DNA of 64,000 nt from Mastigamoeba balamuthi (taxonomy: Eukaryota; Evosea; Mastigamoebida; Mastigamoebidae): NCBI GenBank assembly GCA_902651635.1, contig CACRSC010000019.1:124001-188000 (forward strand). Reading direction: 5' to 3'. Made by a program: the position numbers and the translations under genes. Under the pieces are notes generated by a model. It saw only the letters and a list, made by a program, of their open reading frames with translations. It was not told the origin of the DNA and ran no database searches. Below, one piece after another: positions 1 to 10,942 of this stretch (positions are counted from its first letter, which is position 1; every line of letters starts with the position of its first letter).

Positions 1-1578
1 CGTAGCCGAGGAAGTTAGGCCCTGCCAGCAGCGGGAACACACCGAACATGAACGGCACAGTCGTCCCGCTGCAGGAGAGGAGGGACGCAGTCCAGTGAGC
101 ACAGGGGAGCCCAACGTGTAGGTGTAGAGGAATATAAAGTAGGGAAGGAAGAAAGGCGCACTGGTAGAGAACGAAGATGGAGATGAGGACCATGCGCTTG
201 TCCTTGAAGGCGCTGACAGTGGCGAGCAGGCGCGACTTGAGGCTCTGCTGGTTCTTGTTGCTCTGCTTGCGCGGGAACGTCGGGATGCTGCGCGGACAAG
301 TCGTCAGAGATGCCATCAGAGGGCAGCTCGGGCTGGCAAGGGTGAGCGGAGGAGCAGACCGCAGGAGGAAGAGAAGCGGGAAGGCCAGGAACGCGGCGAC
401 GGCGAGGCACGAGTAGAGGCCCTTGAGGCCAAAGGTGTTTTTGACGACCTGGCCAGCCAGGTTGCCCACGAGCTGGTGCGCCTGCATGATGGCAAAGAAC
501 TGGGCGGGGCAGGGGCGGCGGTGAACAGAGGGCGGCAAACGACAGAGACGACAGGCGCTCACCACGCCGCTGTAGAGCCCGAGGGTCTCCTTCGACGAAC
601 TGAAAAGGACGAACGCACTCTGCACAAGCGAGCGTTAATTTCTCTTCCGCCTCCCCTCGTGCAGCCGCAGAAGCTGCGAGGAGAGACACAACTGCGCGAG
701 AGGCAGCGCACCCCCTGCGCAATCCACATGAGGCCGAGGCCGATGCCGGCCACCATGGACGACCCGATCAGCGCCACCGCGTTGTGCCACATGTTGAAAA
801 TAGGGAACGGGACAACCATCAGCACTCCGATCATCATCACAAGCCTGTGGCACAGCGCAGGCCCGGCCGTCAGTCGGCCGACCTCACAATAGAAAAAAAC
901 CCCTGGAAGACACGCACTTCTCGCCGATGGCACCGACAGCCGCGGGGGCAAAAACTGACGACGCGCCCAGCATGAAGTTCACGACAGAGCACTCGATGAA
1001 GCCCAGCTGGCCGTGCACCGACGACGCGAAGTTCTGGAACGCAGCCGAGTGTGTGAGCTGTCCGCTTCGCAAATCCGGTCCGGCCAAAATCAATTGAAGC
1101 CCGCGTCTTTCTTTTCATCCGCGAAGCGACACGCGCATCGAAATCGGACGCGAACGCGAATTATCATATTACGTCATTGGACAAACGCTGAACTGCACCA
1201 ATCTCGGTGTGAAAAAGCGTTGCCGAGGCTTTGCGCCGGTTTTCTACGCGGGCTGTGCGCGGGGCTGAGTGGCTGAGGGGGGCTGCACACCTGCGCGACG
1301 TTGTAGCCGACGAAGGCGAAGAAGAAGGCGACGCCCAGCACGACGACGTTGCCCAGGCCCCGCGAGCACGGCAGACACGGTGAATACGGTGCGGTCATGT
1401 CGAGACCCGACGACGGGCCGGCGTCGGGTCCGTGCTGCAGCGGGTCCGACCCGACGACGACGTCTGCGTCGCCGGGCTCGGGCGACGCGAGGTCGGGGTC
1501 GGGGCTCTGCCCGAGGATCGCCTCGCCGGCGTTGAGGGGCGTCGCGGTGCTGTTCTGCAGATCGTCGCGGTGCTCCAT
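1..1578 (-). CDS. UNC93-like MFS membrane protein (3' end outside window)
   Basis: Spliced minus-strand gene; the start is the ATG at 1578, followed by an acidic, Pro-rich cytosolic N-terminus of about 65 residues. Hydrophobic segments follow: GLGNVVVLGVAFFFAFVGYN near residue 75, then exons carrying NFMLGASSVFAPAAVGAIGE (about 900-1080), LVMMIGVLMVVPFPIFNMW and SSMVAGIGLGLMWIAQG (about 720-870), SAFVLFSSSKETLGLYSGVV, and a last visible exon with VPFMFGVFPLLAGPN (about 1-75). The order 'FxxYNVAQNxxSSxxGxLG...SSxFAP...GxGxGxxWxxQG' is the pattern of UNC93/UNC93A-like proteins of the major facilitator superfamily, which are membrane regulators or transporters. Introns are about 70-190 nt and the C-terminal half lies outside the window. 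The substrate is unknown. The family call is by motif recall, not by search. Confidence 0.7.
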
Positions 1579-2072
1579 GCTCCCTGAGCGGTTGCAGACA
1601 GATTTGGCGACTGTTGATTTTTCGTGAACAGATTCACCGCGAGGTATCTTCGACCTTTGGTCAAAACGGTATGGGGGGCGGAAATTCCGCACCTGAGTGA
1701 ATCCGGGAAATCCCACAGGGATGGAAAATCGATTGCACCACCCTTTTTTTATTTTCTGTACTGCAGGCAGAAAAGTCACAGGGCAGTACCGCGGTGGGTG
1801 GCATGTAGAGCTGTTGCACGCACCCATGACCTACCGTATGAGTTCCATGAACTGGGCAACCTGTTCCCAGCATGGGTCTGATGGGGTTGGTCAGCATGAC
1901 CACCGTGTTCATGCGAGTACAGCACTAGGCCTAACCGCGTCGTCACACTGCTGGCTAGACCCCCAGGTGCCCATTCTGCCACAGAATGAGCACAGACCAC
2001 GGCATGCATGGCACAGCAGTGCTTTGATTTGTGTGCACTCTTTGTTGTGTTTTGCAGGCGACCGAGAACGAA
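1579..2072. other. Intergenic spacer
   Basis: Lies between the start of the UNC93-like gene and the stop of the EutBC gene, with lower GC than its neighbours. Short open frames on both strands show no family signature. It should hold the promoter of the UNC93-like gene and the 3' flank of eutBC, but I see no clear regulatory motif. Confidence 0.4.
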
Positions 2073-4485
2073 CTACACGAGCGCGATGCCACGCTCGGCG
2101 ACGAGGCGGTTGAGCTTGTTGCCCGCGCACCTGAACCGCAGGATGAGCTCCACAAGCTGGGCGACGCGCGCGGCGGCCCTCTCGGGCGGCATGGGGCTGT
2201 TGGGGTAGATCGAGTTGACGACCGTGTACTCGTACACCGCGGCGCTCTTCCGCAGCGCCAGGTACGCGCTCAGCGACCGCGACGACATCGTGTCGCCCCC
2301 GGGCCTCTCCCCGACGATGCAAACGATGACCTCGGCCCTCGCGGCCTCTCCCACGCACTCTGAGAGCTTCACGCGCCCGTACCGCACGACGATCGTCCGC
2401 CCGCGCTCCAGCGCCACGCCCCTCGCGCCCAGCTGCCTCCTGAGCTCGGGCAGCAGCACCGGCAGGTTGCTGTGCACCGCGTCGGCGCTCAGCCCGTCGC
2501 TGACGACGACCCACACGCCGCCGCCCGGCAGCGACCGCAGGAGCTCCGCGTCCTCGGGCACGAGCCGCGCGCCCAGCTTGTTGTCCGCGAGGTGCGCGCT
2601 CTTGTCCGCGGCGAGCGTCCGCAGCACCCGCGGGGGGTCGCCGTCGTCGAACGCGCAGGCGATGCGCTCCATGTCGAGCTCCGTGCGCACAGCGCGGCGG
2701 CTGAGGGCCATCCCGAGCCTCGCGGCCCTCGCCACGGCATCCGCGGGCCGCGGGCCGGCGCTCTCGAAGCCGTAGGCGCACGGCGTCTTGGCGAGCATGC
2801 GCAGCCACTGCGCGGGGTCGCCCGCGAACAGCTCGGCGGGCCTGCCGAACATGGGCCCGCGGCGCAGCGCACCTGCGGGACCCGCGGGGGCCTCGTAGAT
2901 GCGCTTGCGGACGGCCCACTCGGCGAACTCGGCCTGCGGGCGCAGGCCGTGGATCTCGCGGAGGGTCTCGTTGTCGTGGCCGCTGGTGGTGAAGTAGCCC
3001 AGCATGCGGTCGACGCCGAGGTAGACGTCGATGAAGTAGGCGGTGCCGGCGGCGGCCAGCAGCTCGGTGGCCATCTGCTGGGCCTCGAGCGAGATCTCGC
3101 TGTGCAGCGTCCAGCAGGGGTCCATGCCCATCTGCAGGCCCAGCAGCTTGCCGCAGAAGTTGTCCTGCAGCGCGCTGACGACGAGCTCGTGCGACGTGCG
3201 GTGCGTCTCGGGGCCGATGAACCCCGTCACGCTGTTGACCATGAACGGGTCGTAGCGCCGCGCGAGGCCGTAGGCCAGCGCCTCGCACGTCGTCATGTCG
3301 ACGCCGTTGTCCGCGTCGAGGCTCGCTGCGCTGCCCTGCCCCGTCTCGTAGTACATCACGTTGGGCACGTAGGCCCCGCCCGCCTCGCGCGCCAGCGAGC
3401 CCTTGTCGAGCGCCGCCTGGCAGGCCGTGTCGAGCAGCGCCACGTCGATGTCGAACTCGCGCATGCAGGCGTCGGTGCCCGCGATGCTCTGGAACACCAG
3501 GTCGACGGGCGCGCCCGCCGCGAGGCACCCGAGCTGCGTGCGCACGTGCGCGAGCACGCAGATCTGCGTCGGCGCCCCCAGCGCCCTGCGCACGCCGTCG
3601 ACCGCGCGCAGCACGCGCGTGATGTTGGCGACGTTGTCGATGGCGGGGTTGATGCCGATCAGGCAGTCGCCGGCCCCCAGCGACAGCCCCGCGTACGTCA
3701 GCAGCGCCATGCCGTCCTCGTCGTCGATCTGGTGGTTGGGCTGCAGGCGCGAGCTCAGCGTCCCGGGCCTCCCGAGCTCCGTCCGCGCCCGCGTCACCAC
3801 GCGCGGCAGCGACCGCGCGGCAAAGACGAGCTCGTGCACGTCCATCAGCTTCGTCACCGCGGCCGCCATCACGCCCGTCAGGCTCCGCCGCAGCGCCACC
3901 GCCTCCTCCTCCCGCATGCCCGCCAGGATCCTGTCCTTGAGCTCCCCCACCGTCCAGTTCTCGATCCGCGCGAACTCCTCGAGGTCCTGTTGGTGGTTGG
4001 CGTCAGTTTGCTTTCTTCGTCGCTTTTTGTTCTGCTTCAGCCACGACGTGAACTCCGCCGAAATGGAAATATGACGTCATAAACCAGGCCAGGCGAGGGG
4101 GAGGCGACAGCGACAGCGCAACTATGTCGTAGTTGACGCGCATGACGTCGTCGATGCAGCCGCGCGGGTCGGGGAGGGGCCTGTCGTAGAGGTGGCGCAG
4201 CGTGAGGCCCGCGAGGACCGTCCGCGCCGCCTCGCGCCTGACGTCGTCGGCCGCTTCCGGCGGCGCGATCCGCGCGTCGCCGCGCTTGGGGACGTCGGCG
4301 TAGGCCAGCAGCTGCTTGAGGCCGGCGAACTCGACGGTTTCGCCGGTGAACGGCAGGCAGAGGCTGTAGCGCTCGTCCGCGGGCGCGGGCGGCGGCACGG
4401 CGATCGTGTCCAGCGGGCGGAACCTCGGGCGCGCCCCCGGGGGTGCCCCGGCAGCGCCCGCAGCGGAGGAGACGCGTGGCTCCAT
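2073..4485 (-). CDS. eutBC: Ethanolamine ammonia-lyase, EutB and EutC fused in one protein
   Basis: Deaminates ethanolamine to acetaldehyde and ammonia with adenosylcobalamin. Exon 1 (4485 to about 4112) gives the EutB N-terminus ending in VMRVNYDIVA. After an intron, exon 2 (about 3995-2073) resumes at DLEEFARIENWTVGELKDR and stays open to the stop. EutB landmarks are FSRLQPN-like 'LSSRLQPN', GDCLIGINP, VLAHVRTQLG, FQSIAG, the YYETGQGSA block, DPFMVNSVTGFIGPE and LHSEISLEAQ. After a short linker (about genomic 2890-2780) comes EutC: ESAGPRPADAVARAARLG, LVVSDGLSADAVHSN-type 'VVSDGLSADAVHSNLP', VRYGRVKLSE and CIVGERPGGD. Bacteria encode the two subunits as separate adjacent genes; here one reading frame covers both. 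The high-GC codon use and the intron match the neighbours, so this is a resident nuclear gene, probably of bacterial origin. The ATG at 4485 is the first in frame before the EutB start. Confidence 0.92.
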
Positions 4486-4686
4486 GCTCTGGCGGCGGTG
4501 TGAGGCGGTGGCTGGCTGTGAGTCAGCGGGGTCAGTCAGCCGCTTGGTTGCGGACTCTTGTGAGAAATAATCAGGAAGATCTCCGCGGACCGTTGGGCTA
4601 CCAAAACGGGCAACAGAGAGATCTCGCTCGGGAGATACATCGCTCCCAGGGTCAGACCAGAGAACCAACGGCAACTGATTCGCGCA

Positions 4687-5379
4687 TCAGAACATCTGTA
4701 GTTTGGTCTGGGGCTTGGCTGCGGCGACCAGCTGCTCGACCCGGCTCCTCCCTGCCTGGGTGAGCAGGTTCTGGCCCAGGTTGATCCTCTGCAGGTTCGG
4801 CGCCCGCAGCAGCAGCGCCACCTGCCAGCACGCACCGCCGGTTCCGTTTCGATTCTCAGTCGGTTCTGGTGCGGGAACTCCCCCCTCCCCTCCGTGGCGC
4901 ACCATCTCGCACGCGGTGGTGTCGTCAATGCGGTCGTTCCAGAACGTGATGGAGGTGAGGTAGCCGTTGCTGCTGGCAGACCTCGCGATGTCGACGGCGA
5001 CCTCGAGGCCCAGCGCCTGGCCGGCCAGCCTGAACGACCGCAGGCCCCTGTGCTCACCCACGAGCCTCCCGATGGCCCTCAGCCCGTCGTCGCCCATGTG
5101 CGCCGGGTCGGCGTCCAGCATGTCGGGGCCATTGATGGTGAGATCCTGGGGATGGCGATGCGTTCAGGGTTCGATTCCCGGTGCACGCAGAGAAATTGTG
5201 CCGACCTGCACGGAGAGGTCTTCGCAGAAGTTGGCAGCGAATGCGCGCGCGGCCTCGTCCGAGGTTATCCGGACGACGCGCGTGGCGGGGTCGCTGGTCC
5301 TCTCGGCTGCGAAGCCTGGAGTGCGGGCCAGGGCCGACATCCACATGTCCGCGCCGCGTCCACCTTTGCGTCCAGACAT
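4687..5379 (-). CDS. Small leucine-rich-repeat (RNI-like) protein
   Basis: Three exons join cleanly. Exon 1 starts MSGRKGGRGADMWMSAL (ATG at 5379) and ends FCEDLSVQ. Exon 2 begins DLTINGPDMLDADPAHMGDD after a CCCCAG acceptor and ends DDTTACEM. Exon 3 is VALLLRAPNLQRINLGQNLL to the stop at 4687. The repeats 'LRAIGRLVGEHRGLRSFRLAG' (shortened) and 'LRAPNLQRINLGQNLLTQAG' have the spacing of ribonuclease-inhibitor-type leucine-rich repeats, so a protein-protein interaction role is likely. It is about 180 residues, short for this class. It is probably a cytosolic adaptor and the partner is unknown. The first intron carries a tRNA B-box-like string (see rejected list). Confidence 0.55.
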
Positions 5380-5580
5380 CGAGATAAACGAATCACGCAG
5401 ATAAACCAATCATCAGATATCTGCCATTCACTTAAATCACACCAAAGGAGAACTAGGATTTATTTGAGCGTTCACATAGTGAACGCTAGATGACAGGAAA
5501 AATTATCCTGTATGAACAGAGAATGTGTGTGCATCTTGCCAAAGAAGAAGTAGAAAGAGTACTGTAGAGAGTACTGACTG

Positions 5581-7216
5581 TTAGACCCTCACGTTGGCGT
5601 TCCTGCCCAGAACTGTCTCGAGCTCCATCGCGACAGCGCACGCGTTCTCGTGGGCCTGCTGCTTGAGCCCGTCCTACGCAAGGCAGCACAGTGAGCTATC
5701 CGAGACAGCGCGGGAGGGGCAGCGCTTCCTACCTTGAGGGCCACCATCAAGGGCTCGGCGCAGATGACGCCCTTGAGCTGCGGTATGGCCACGAGGTGCC
5801 TCACGATCATCTCCGAGAGCTCCGTGAAGAACATCACGTTGGTCGGCATGAGGTCCAGCTGCTCGAGCTGCTGCTGCACGAGCGCCGCGTACCTCTTCTG
5901 GAAAGCCTCGCACGCCGGGTCGGGCAGCAGCTCCTCGTAGAGGTCCTCGATCCTCTGCAGGTCCCACAGCGACAGCGACCTGCCCCTCAGCTGCCGCGCT
6001 GCCGTCTTCTGGATCTGCTGCTCGGGCGTCTCCTTGCGCTGCTCGTCCTTCTGCTCCGCCGTCGCCTTCTCCGAGAGGTCCGTGACGGTGACGGGGACCA
6101 GCGTGCCCGCCGCTGGCGGGAGCTTGTTCGTGATGCCCAGCACGGACGTGGGTCTCTCCGAGGCGTCGACCGCCTCCTCGGTCTCGCTGAGAGCGAGGGC
6201 GGAGATGCGGACGTGCCTCGAGCGGCGCTCGCGCTCGGGGCTCTTGTCCGCGCTGCACGCCGGGAACACCACGAAGCCCCCGTCCATCGCACCGCTGATG
6301 GCCGTCCTGGCCACCGACATGGTCGTCTCCCTGTCCTTCTCCTCCACGAGCGCGTCGCCCTGCAGCTTCAGCACCACGACCCCGCCCTGCGCGAGAGAAG
6401 AGAGCTCAGCGCTGCTGCTGCCGCGCACAGGTGCCGCGTACGCGGTTGAGGGTGATGGTGGTGCTGACGAGGTCGCCGTTGCACGTCAGCAGGCCGACAG
6501 TGTGCTGCCCCGGGGGCACGTCCTTGAAGCCGGCAAACTGGATGATGATGGGCACCACTACGCCGTCGGCCACCACGCACGTGGCCGTCGTGGCGTCCCG
6601 CACGACGACGTAGCCCGTCAGCGTGGCCACGGCGCTCTTGAGGCACGACTTGCGCGACTGCGTGCTCGAGATGTGCCGCGGCGACCCCGGCGGCGACGCC
6701 ACCAGCGACAGGCTCGAGCTCACCGACTTCAGGCGGTGTATCGACGACACCGAGTTGGACAGCTGCAGCGTGCTCGCTGTGCCCACCACCACCCAGTGTT
6801 ATTTTCCGGTTTTCAGTGTTACGCCGAAAAAACTCGTGAAAAATGCGACTGAGTAAAAGCAGAACGCGAAATCCCGTGAAATAGCACCGGACCGCTTCAG
6901 ATCCCGATGCGGAACTCCTTCCCCCAAGTGACGTGGAGCGCACATGGGGCGGGGTCGAGCGGGACGCTCTTGGAGTGCGCGGGGGCGGGGCCCAGCAGCG
7001 ACGAGGTGCGGCGGTGGCCGTCGCCGGGGGTCGGGCAGCGGGCGTCTGCCGAGCCCGGGGGCGCCTCGAGCGTCAGGGGCAGCGAGTGCCGCGCACGGCT
7101 GCCCGAGAGCACCGACGCCCCGCCGCGGCGGCTCAGCAGCGGGCGCGGAGGGGGCGCGGGGACGCCCGAGAGCTCGAGGACGTTGGACTGGCTGCCCCAG
7201 AGGCGGTTCGTGAGCA
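5581..7216 (-). CDS. Unknown protein, Ser/Pro-rich N-terminus with a conserved-looking globular C-terminus
   Basis: I do not recognise this gene. A candidate first exon (ATG at 7216, MLTNRLWGSQSNVLELSG) is Ser/Pro-rich and ends near CALHVTWGKE. The next exon starts after a GGGCACAG acceptor (about 6781) as STLQLSNSVSSIHRLKSV and contains a beta-rich stretch (ATLTGYVVVRDATTATCVV, VPIIIQFAGFKDVPPGQHTV). A third exon (about 6390-5735) begins GGVVVLKLQGDALVEEKD and includes a helical part, LWDLQRIEDLYEELLPD to MPTNVMFFTELSEMIVRHL. The last exon ends ELETVLGRNANVRV at 5581. The first intron is uncertain, so 6897-7216 could be a separate small gene. No signal peptide or membrane segment is evident. 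Composition matches the neighbours. Confidence 0.45.
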
Positions 7217-8116
7217 TCGGGGGGCTGCGCACAGATCCAAGCCGGAGGGGAGGGCACGGGGGTGCAAAATGGCACAACGGCCCCGATGATGCCAGATATA
7301 GCAACCGATATTTGCTATGCGAGACTGCACCTCTTGTTGTTCCGGTTTTCCAGACGGGGCGAGTGCCGAAGATTCGGCACAGAGAAGGAAGGAGGGACAA
7401 ATCAAATCGTATTGAACGCACGTCCTTCCGAGGGCGCCCCGGGTCTGGCCAGCCAATCGTTTCTGCACGAGCTGTGAGAGCACCGCCTCTCAAGAGCAGG
7501 CACGCTCGAGGTTAATTCGAGGGCGAGCCCGTTGATCGGAGAAGTCGGTAGAACACTGGTGCTGCATGGAAGCGCGCGTGGCTTCGGTGACCTTATATGT
7601 GTGGCTCTGTGCGAAGGTGTTGATATCAATGGTGCAATGAAGCCAGAGCATTCCTCCGGTCTTACACGACCTAGCGAAGAGGGCAGGCGGTTGAGACCTG
7701 GCACAATGGAAACCGAGATGCAAGGAGGTGTCATACGGGCAATAGTGCATTCACCACAACAACCACAGCCTCTCCAAAGACCTCATGGGGTCCTATGCGT
7801 GCTTCTTTTTTCTGATGTCATAGACTCCTGGCCACTACACCAAGGTGTTGTCCGACCTCCTACAGTAAGGCGCTACAGGAAATGCTGCCGGTACTCAGGT
7901 CTCCATAAGGCACATCAGCCGCAATCTGCCAATGCACGTGTAACCAAAGCCATTGTTCTCATCGATGTGGACTGGCCGGAATGTGGCGTCATTTCGTCTT
8001 AGTTGCATCGGAGGGGAAGAAGGATCACGAGCAACCGTCTCGGCTACACACAACCATGAGGACTAGAATATGAGAACGGACCGTGGTTGAAACCAAAATC
8101 AATTGTCTGTGCTTGT
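7217..8116. other. Gene-poor spacer
   Basis: About 900 nt of lower GC content. The open frames on both strands (for example plus 7532-8002) have no family signature, mixed codon use and no convincing splice partners. I see no tRNA, no long repeat and no clear promoter motif. It could contain a decayed gene. Confidence 0.35.
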
Positions 8117-10117
8117 TTAAACGAGGGCAGTGGCATCAAACGGCCGAGCGGACTCGATTTCCATCTTGCCGAGGCCGAATGGTGGATCCATCAGAATGTT
8201 GCACACCACTACATCCGAGTCCAGCTCCTCGTCTGACTTCTCCCCATCCGCCTTTTGCTGGAGCATTGCTCGCACCCCCTCCAGTGCCTCTGCTCGTCCC
8301 ATACAGTACGGTTCGGCGCCGAGGGCCCTGATGGCCGCAACGTTCTTCCATTGGCACGCGAAGGACATCGCGCGCTGCCTGCGCGCGTCCTCGGGGCCCA
8401 GGAAGTACGGCTCGTCCGAGAGAACAGCAAAGAGCTCTGGTCCGCCGTGTTTGGACGCGGCGGCAAGCGCCATGCACGCACGGGCGTCCTCTGTTCCGAG
8501 GCAGTACGGCGGGTCTCCCAGCGCTCGCACAACGTCGGCCGATCCGCTCTCGCACGCGCGGTACAGGGCGGTCTGCGTGGGGTCAGCGCAGACGCGAGAC
8601 AGCGGGTCAAAGAGCACAGACTCCCCCCACGCACGCGCGTCCTCAGCCCCCATGTTGTACGGCGCTGTGATCTCGTCAGAACCCTCGGCCTGCCGATGCT
8701 AGCGCACCCTTGGCGAGCTCCTCGACGACTGAGGCGGACATGCTCTCGCAGGCGTGGAGCAGGGCGGCCTCGGACAGCGCCTCCTCGCGCCCGAGGTTGT
8801 ACGGGGGGCGCCCCAGTCGCCATACGACATGCACGTTCCCCCGGGAGCATGCCCGGCTCAGCGCCCTGGACCCGCGCGCGTGGCCGTGGCCAAGGCGGAA
8901 CGGGGCCAGCGCGAGCGCGTCCACGATCTCGCAGTGACCGCCCTCCGCGGCCTCGCCAAGCGCGGCGTTGCCGAACGGGTCCCCCTCGTCGTCGTAGTCC
9001 GAGTCGTCTCCCCCGCTCTGCGTGCCGTCGAGGGCGCTGTACAGTCCCGCGGGCCAGAAGGGGGCGCGCGTCAGCATGCCCAGCACGTGCGCCATGCCCG
9101 TGCGGCACGCCAGCAGCAGCGCCCGCGAGCCCAGCACGAGGCCGTCGGCCACCGCGTCGCAGTGCAGCGCCTCGAGCTCGCGCTGCAGTTCCGGGGGGGC
9201 GGTGCGCGAGTGCCACCAGCACGCGAGCGTCGCCAGGCCCACAGCCGTGTCGGCGTCGCGCTTCTCGGGGGCGGCGCTGCACTGCGACGGCGGGACCAGC
9301 GGGTCCGAGGCAACGGGGGCCTCGGGGCGCCCGCGGCCGCCGAAGAAGCCCGACAGGTGCCGCTCGCGGCAGAGTGCGCGCATCTCGTCGACGGCCCTGC
9401 GCTCGACGGCCCACACAAGGTGGTTGTGCAGCGCCAGCCGCACAGCCCCCACAGCAACGTCCCTCTGCCTCTCCTCCGTGTCCTTGCTCTGCGCTGGCAG
9501 CCAGCAGCAGCGCTCAGCAAGCAGACAAGCGGGCCAGTGGGCAGAGCGCAAGCAGGGGGGCGGCGTGCGGGGTCGCGGACAGCCTGCAGCTGCTCCCTGG
9601 AGCTGCGCCACCGCATGGGCGTCGCGTCCGACAGTATGCGCGCGACGCAGGGCACGGCGAACGCGGCGGGCACCGCCAGCGCCAGGGAGACCAGGTCCGC
9701 GCGCGACCACACGCAGGGCAGCACGTGCTCCCTGCAGCGCAGTGCCCGAGCAGCGGTCGGCCCCCTCAGTCGCACCACCAGCGTTCTCACTGGGGACCCG
9801 CCCGCTCACCTGATGGCCCACGCGGACGCCAGCGACTCGTCGCCGAACGGCGATGCGGTGCGGGCGGTGGCGGCAGCGGCGACGACGGGTGGCGCACCCG
9901 CGGAGGGCAGGGGGCTGCGCGGTGAGGGGTGCTGGTCGCGGAGCCAGTCCTCGAGGGCGCGCGCGGCAGGGAGGAGATGGCCAGAGGACGGAGCGCGGCG
10001 CAGCACTCCCACGAGGTCCCGCGCCAGCGAGAGCGCGAGGGAGCGCTCGGGCCAGCACGGGGAGCACGAAGCGGTGCACGGGCGCTTCACGGGTGGATCC
10101 TGCGCGTCTCTGTCCAT
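8117..10117 (-). CDS. Ankyrin-like repeat protein with a 'PYxLGxEDA' unit
   Basis: Exon 1 starts at the ATG 10117 (MDRDAQDPPVKRPCTA). A second exon (about 9790-9597) contains hydrophobic LVSLALAVPAAFAVPCVARIL. A long exon (about 9480-8717) and a last exon (about 8677-8117) carry the repeats. The long exon joins the last across a 42-nt intron (GTGCGC to CACAG), giving ELAKAPYNMGAEDARAWG in frame. The unit of about 35-45 residues is 'P-Y/F-x-L-G-x-E-D-A-R-x-x-x-A-L-x-x-A-C-x-x-G-x-x-x-V-V-x-A-L'; clear copies are FRLGHGHARGSRALSRAC, PPYNLGREEALSEAALLHAC, PPYCLGTEDARACMALAAA, EPYFLGPEDARRQRAM and EPYCMGRAEALEGV. The helical second half resembles ankyrin, but the connecting loop is unlike canonical ankyrin. 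Likely a protein-binding solenoid; function unknown. Confidence 0.6.
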
Positions 10118-10188
10118 CTGCCGAAGATTAAAAATGAGATAGATGGATAGGTGGCATTCGAAGGAAAGATAGCAAGGGGAAGAAAAAG

Positions 10189-10261
10189 CTCCCCAGCGGG
10201 GAATTGAACCCCGATCAGCCATGTGACAGACGGCTATACTAAACCGTTATACTACTGAGGA
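10189..10261 (-). tRNA. tRNA-Asp(GUC): tRNA-Asp (GTC)
   Basis: A 73-nt minus-strand cloverleaf. The acceptor stem TCCTCAG pairs with CTGGGGA with one G-T pair, followed by discriminator G. The anticodon arm is GCCGT-CTGTCAC-ATGGC, anticodon GTC. The T-arm is GGGG-TTCAATT-CCCC. Both ends and loops match eukaryotic tRNA-Asp closely, and no intron is present. It lies 72 nt upstream of the neighbouring minus-strand protein gene start and should be transcribed by RNA polymerase III from internal A and B boxes. Confidence 0.93.
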
Positions 10262-10421
10262 TTACATATTAATCGTAGCTCTCAAATCAACTTGCGGAGC
10301 ACCACCTGGCCACCAGTTCACCAGCTGCAGCTCCGGTCTTTGCCCACAAAGGCTGCGACAGAGTGGCACCTCATCCAATATTGTATTAAATTTGGTGGTA
10401 CAAGACCCGTGCATGGTGGCA

Positions 10422-10870
10422 TCAATCATCAGTCCACTTTGAGACCACAATGGACATGTCGTCTGTGCTCCTGAGTTTCGAGCGCTTCAGGGCTGCGTCA
10501 ACGATGCCCCCAAAGTCGTCCCTGACCCAGAACGACAGCACCCACTGCAGGTGCGGGTACTTGCTCTGCACCTCCTCGGCCTCCTCAAGGAACGCCTCCA
10601 GCATGTCTATCTGATCGCTTCTCTCAGACTCGTCGTACTCATCACTCAAATCCGGGTTCCCCTCCTCTTCCCGCTCCACTTTGTCCAAAGCCTGTCGAGC
10701 TCAGTCCTTGCAGCAGCGATCTTGCGCTTGGCCTGCGAGACGCCCTTGAGGAGGATCTTCCTGCTGGTCAGGTGGCGCAGCACCTAGACGCGCGCCTCGC
10801 TGGCCCCCGACTCGCTGAGCTCCCTCACGGCCTGCGCAGCTCCCCAGTCCTCTGGCACGCTCGCTTTCTT
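10422..10870 (-). pseudogene. Broken or unresolved coding fragment with acidic linker
   Basis: A coding-like stretch reads WGAAQAVRELSESGASEARV, then an in-frame TAG, then VLRHLTSRKILLKGVSQAK; a shifted frame continues DKVEREEEGNPDLSDEYDES and ends with ALKRSKLRSTDDMSIVVSKW and the stop at 10422. The tail 'ALKRxxxxSTDDMSIVV' loosely recalls the C-terminal end of PP2C phosphatases, but nothing else of that domain is seen. It may be the decayed 3' part of the FVSNSSSSSY gene just upstream, or a separate host pseudogene, or exons I cannot join. No intact reading is possible with the joins I tried. Confidence 0.35.
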
Positions 10871-10942
10871 TCTTCTGTGTCGCAGCTGCTCGTCAGTGCC
10901 TCTCAGTGTGCCGCTTTGCCATCTCTCTTGCAGCAAGCAGTG

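Noticed and set aside
2472-4082. Long plus-strand open frame opposite eutBC
   Set aside because: Antisense shadow of a GC-rich coding exon; Arg/His/Ala-rich translation with no family signal, while the minus strand is clearly EutB-EutC.
5160-5195. tRNA B-box-like string (GGTTCGATTCCC) on the plus strand inside an intron of the leucine-rich-repeat gene
   Set aside because: The T-stem has a mismatch, and no matching acceptor, D-arm or anticodon arm is found upstream; the upstream sequence is a coding exon. At most a chance match or tRNA relic.
7532-8002. Plus-strand open frame of 156 codons in the 7.2-8.1 kb spacer
   Set aside because: No family signature, codon use unlike neighbouring genes, and no supporting splice pattern.
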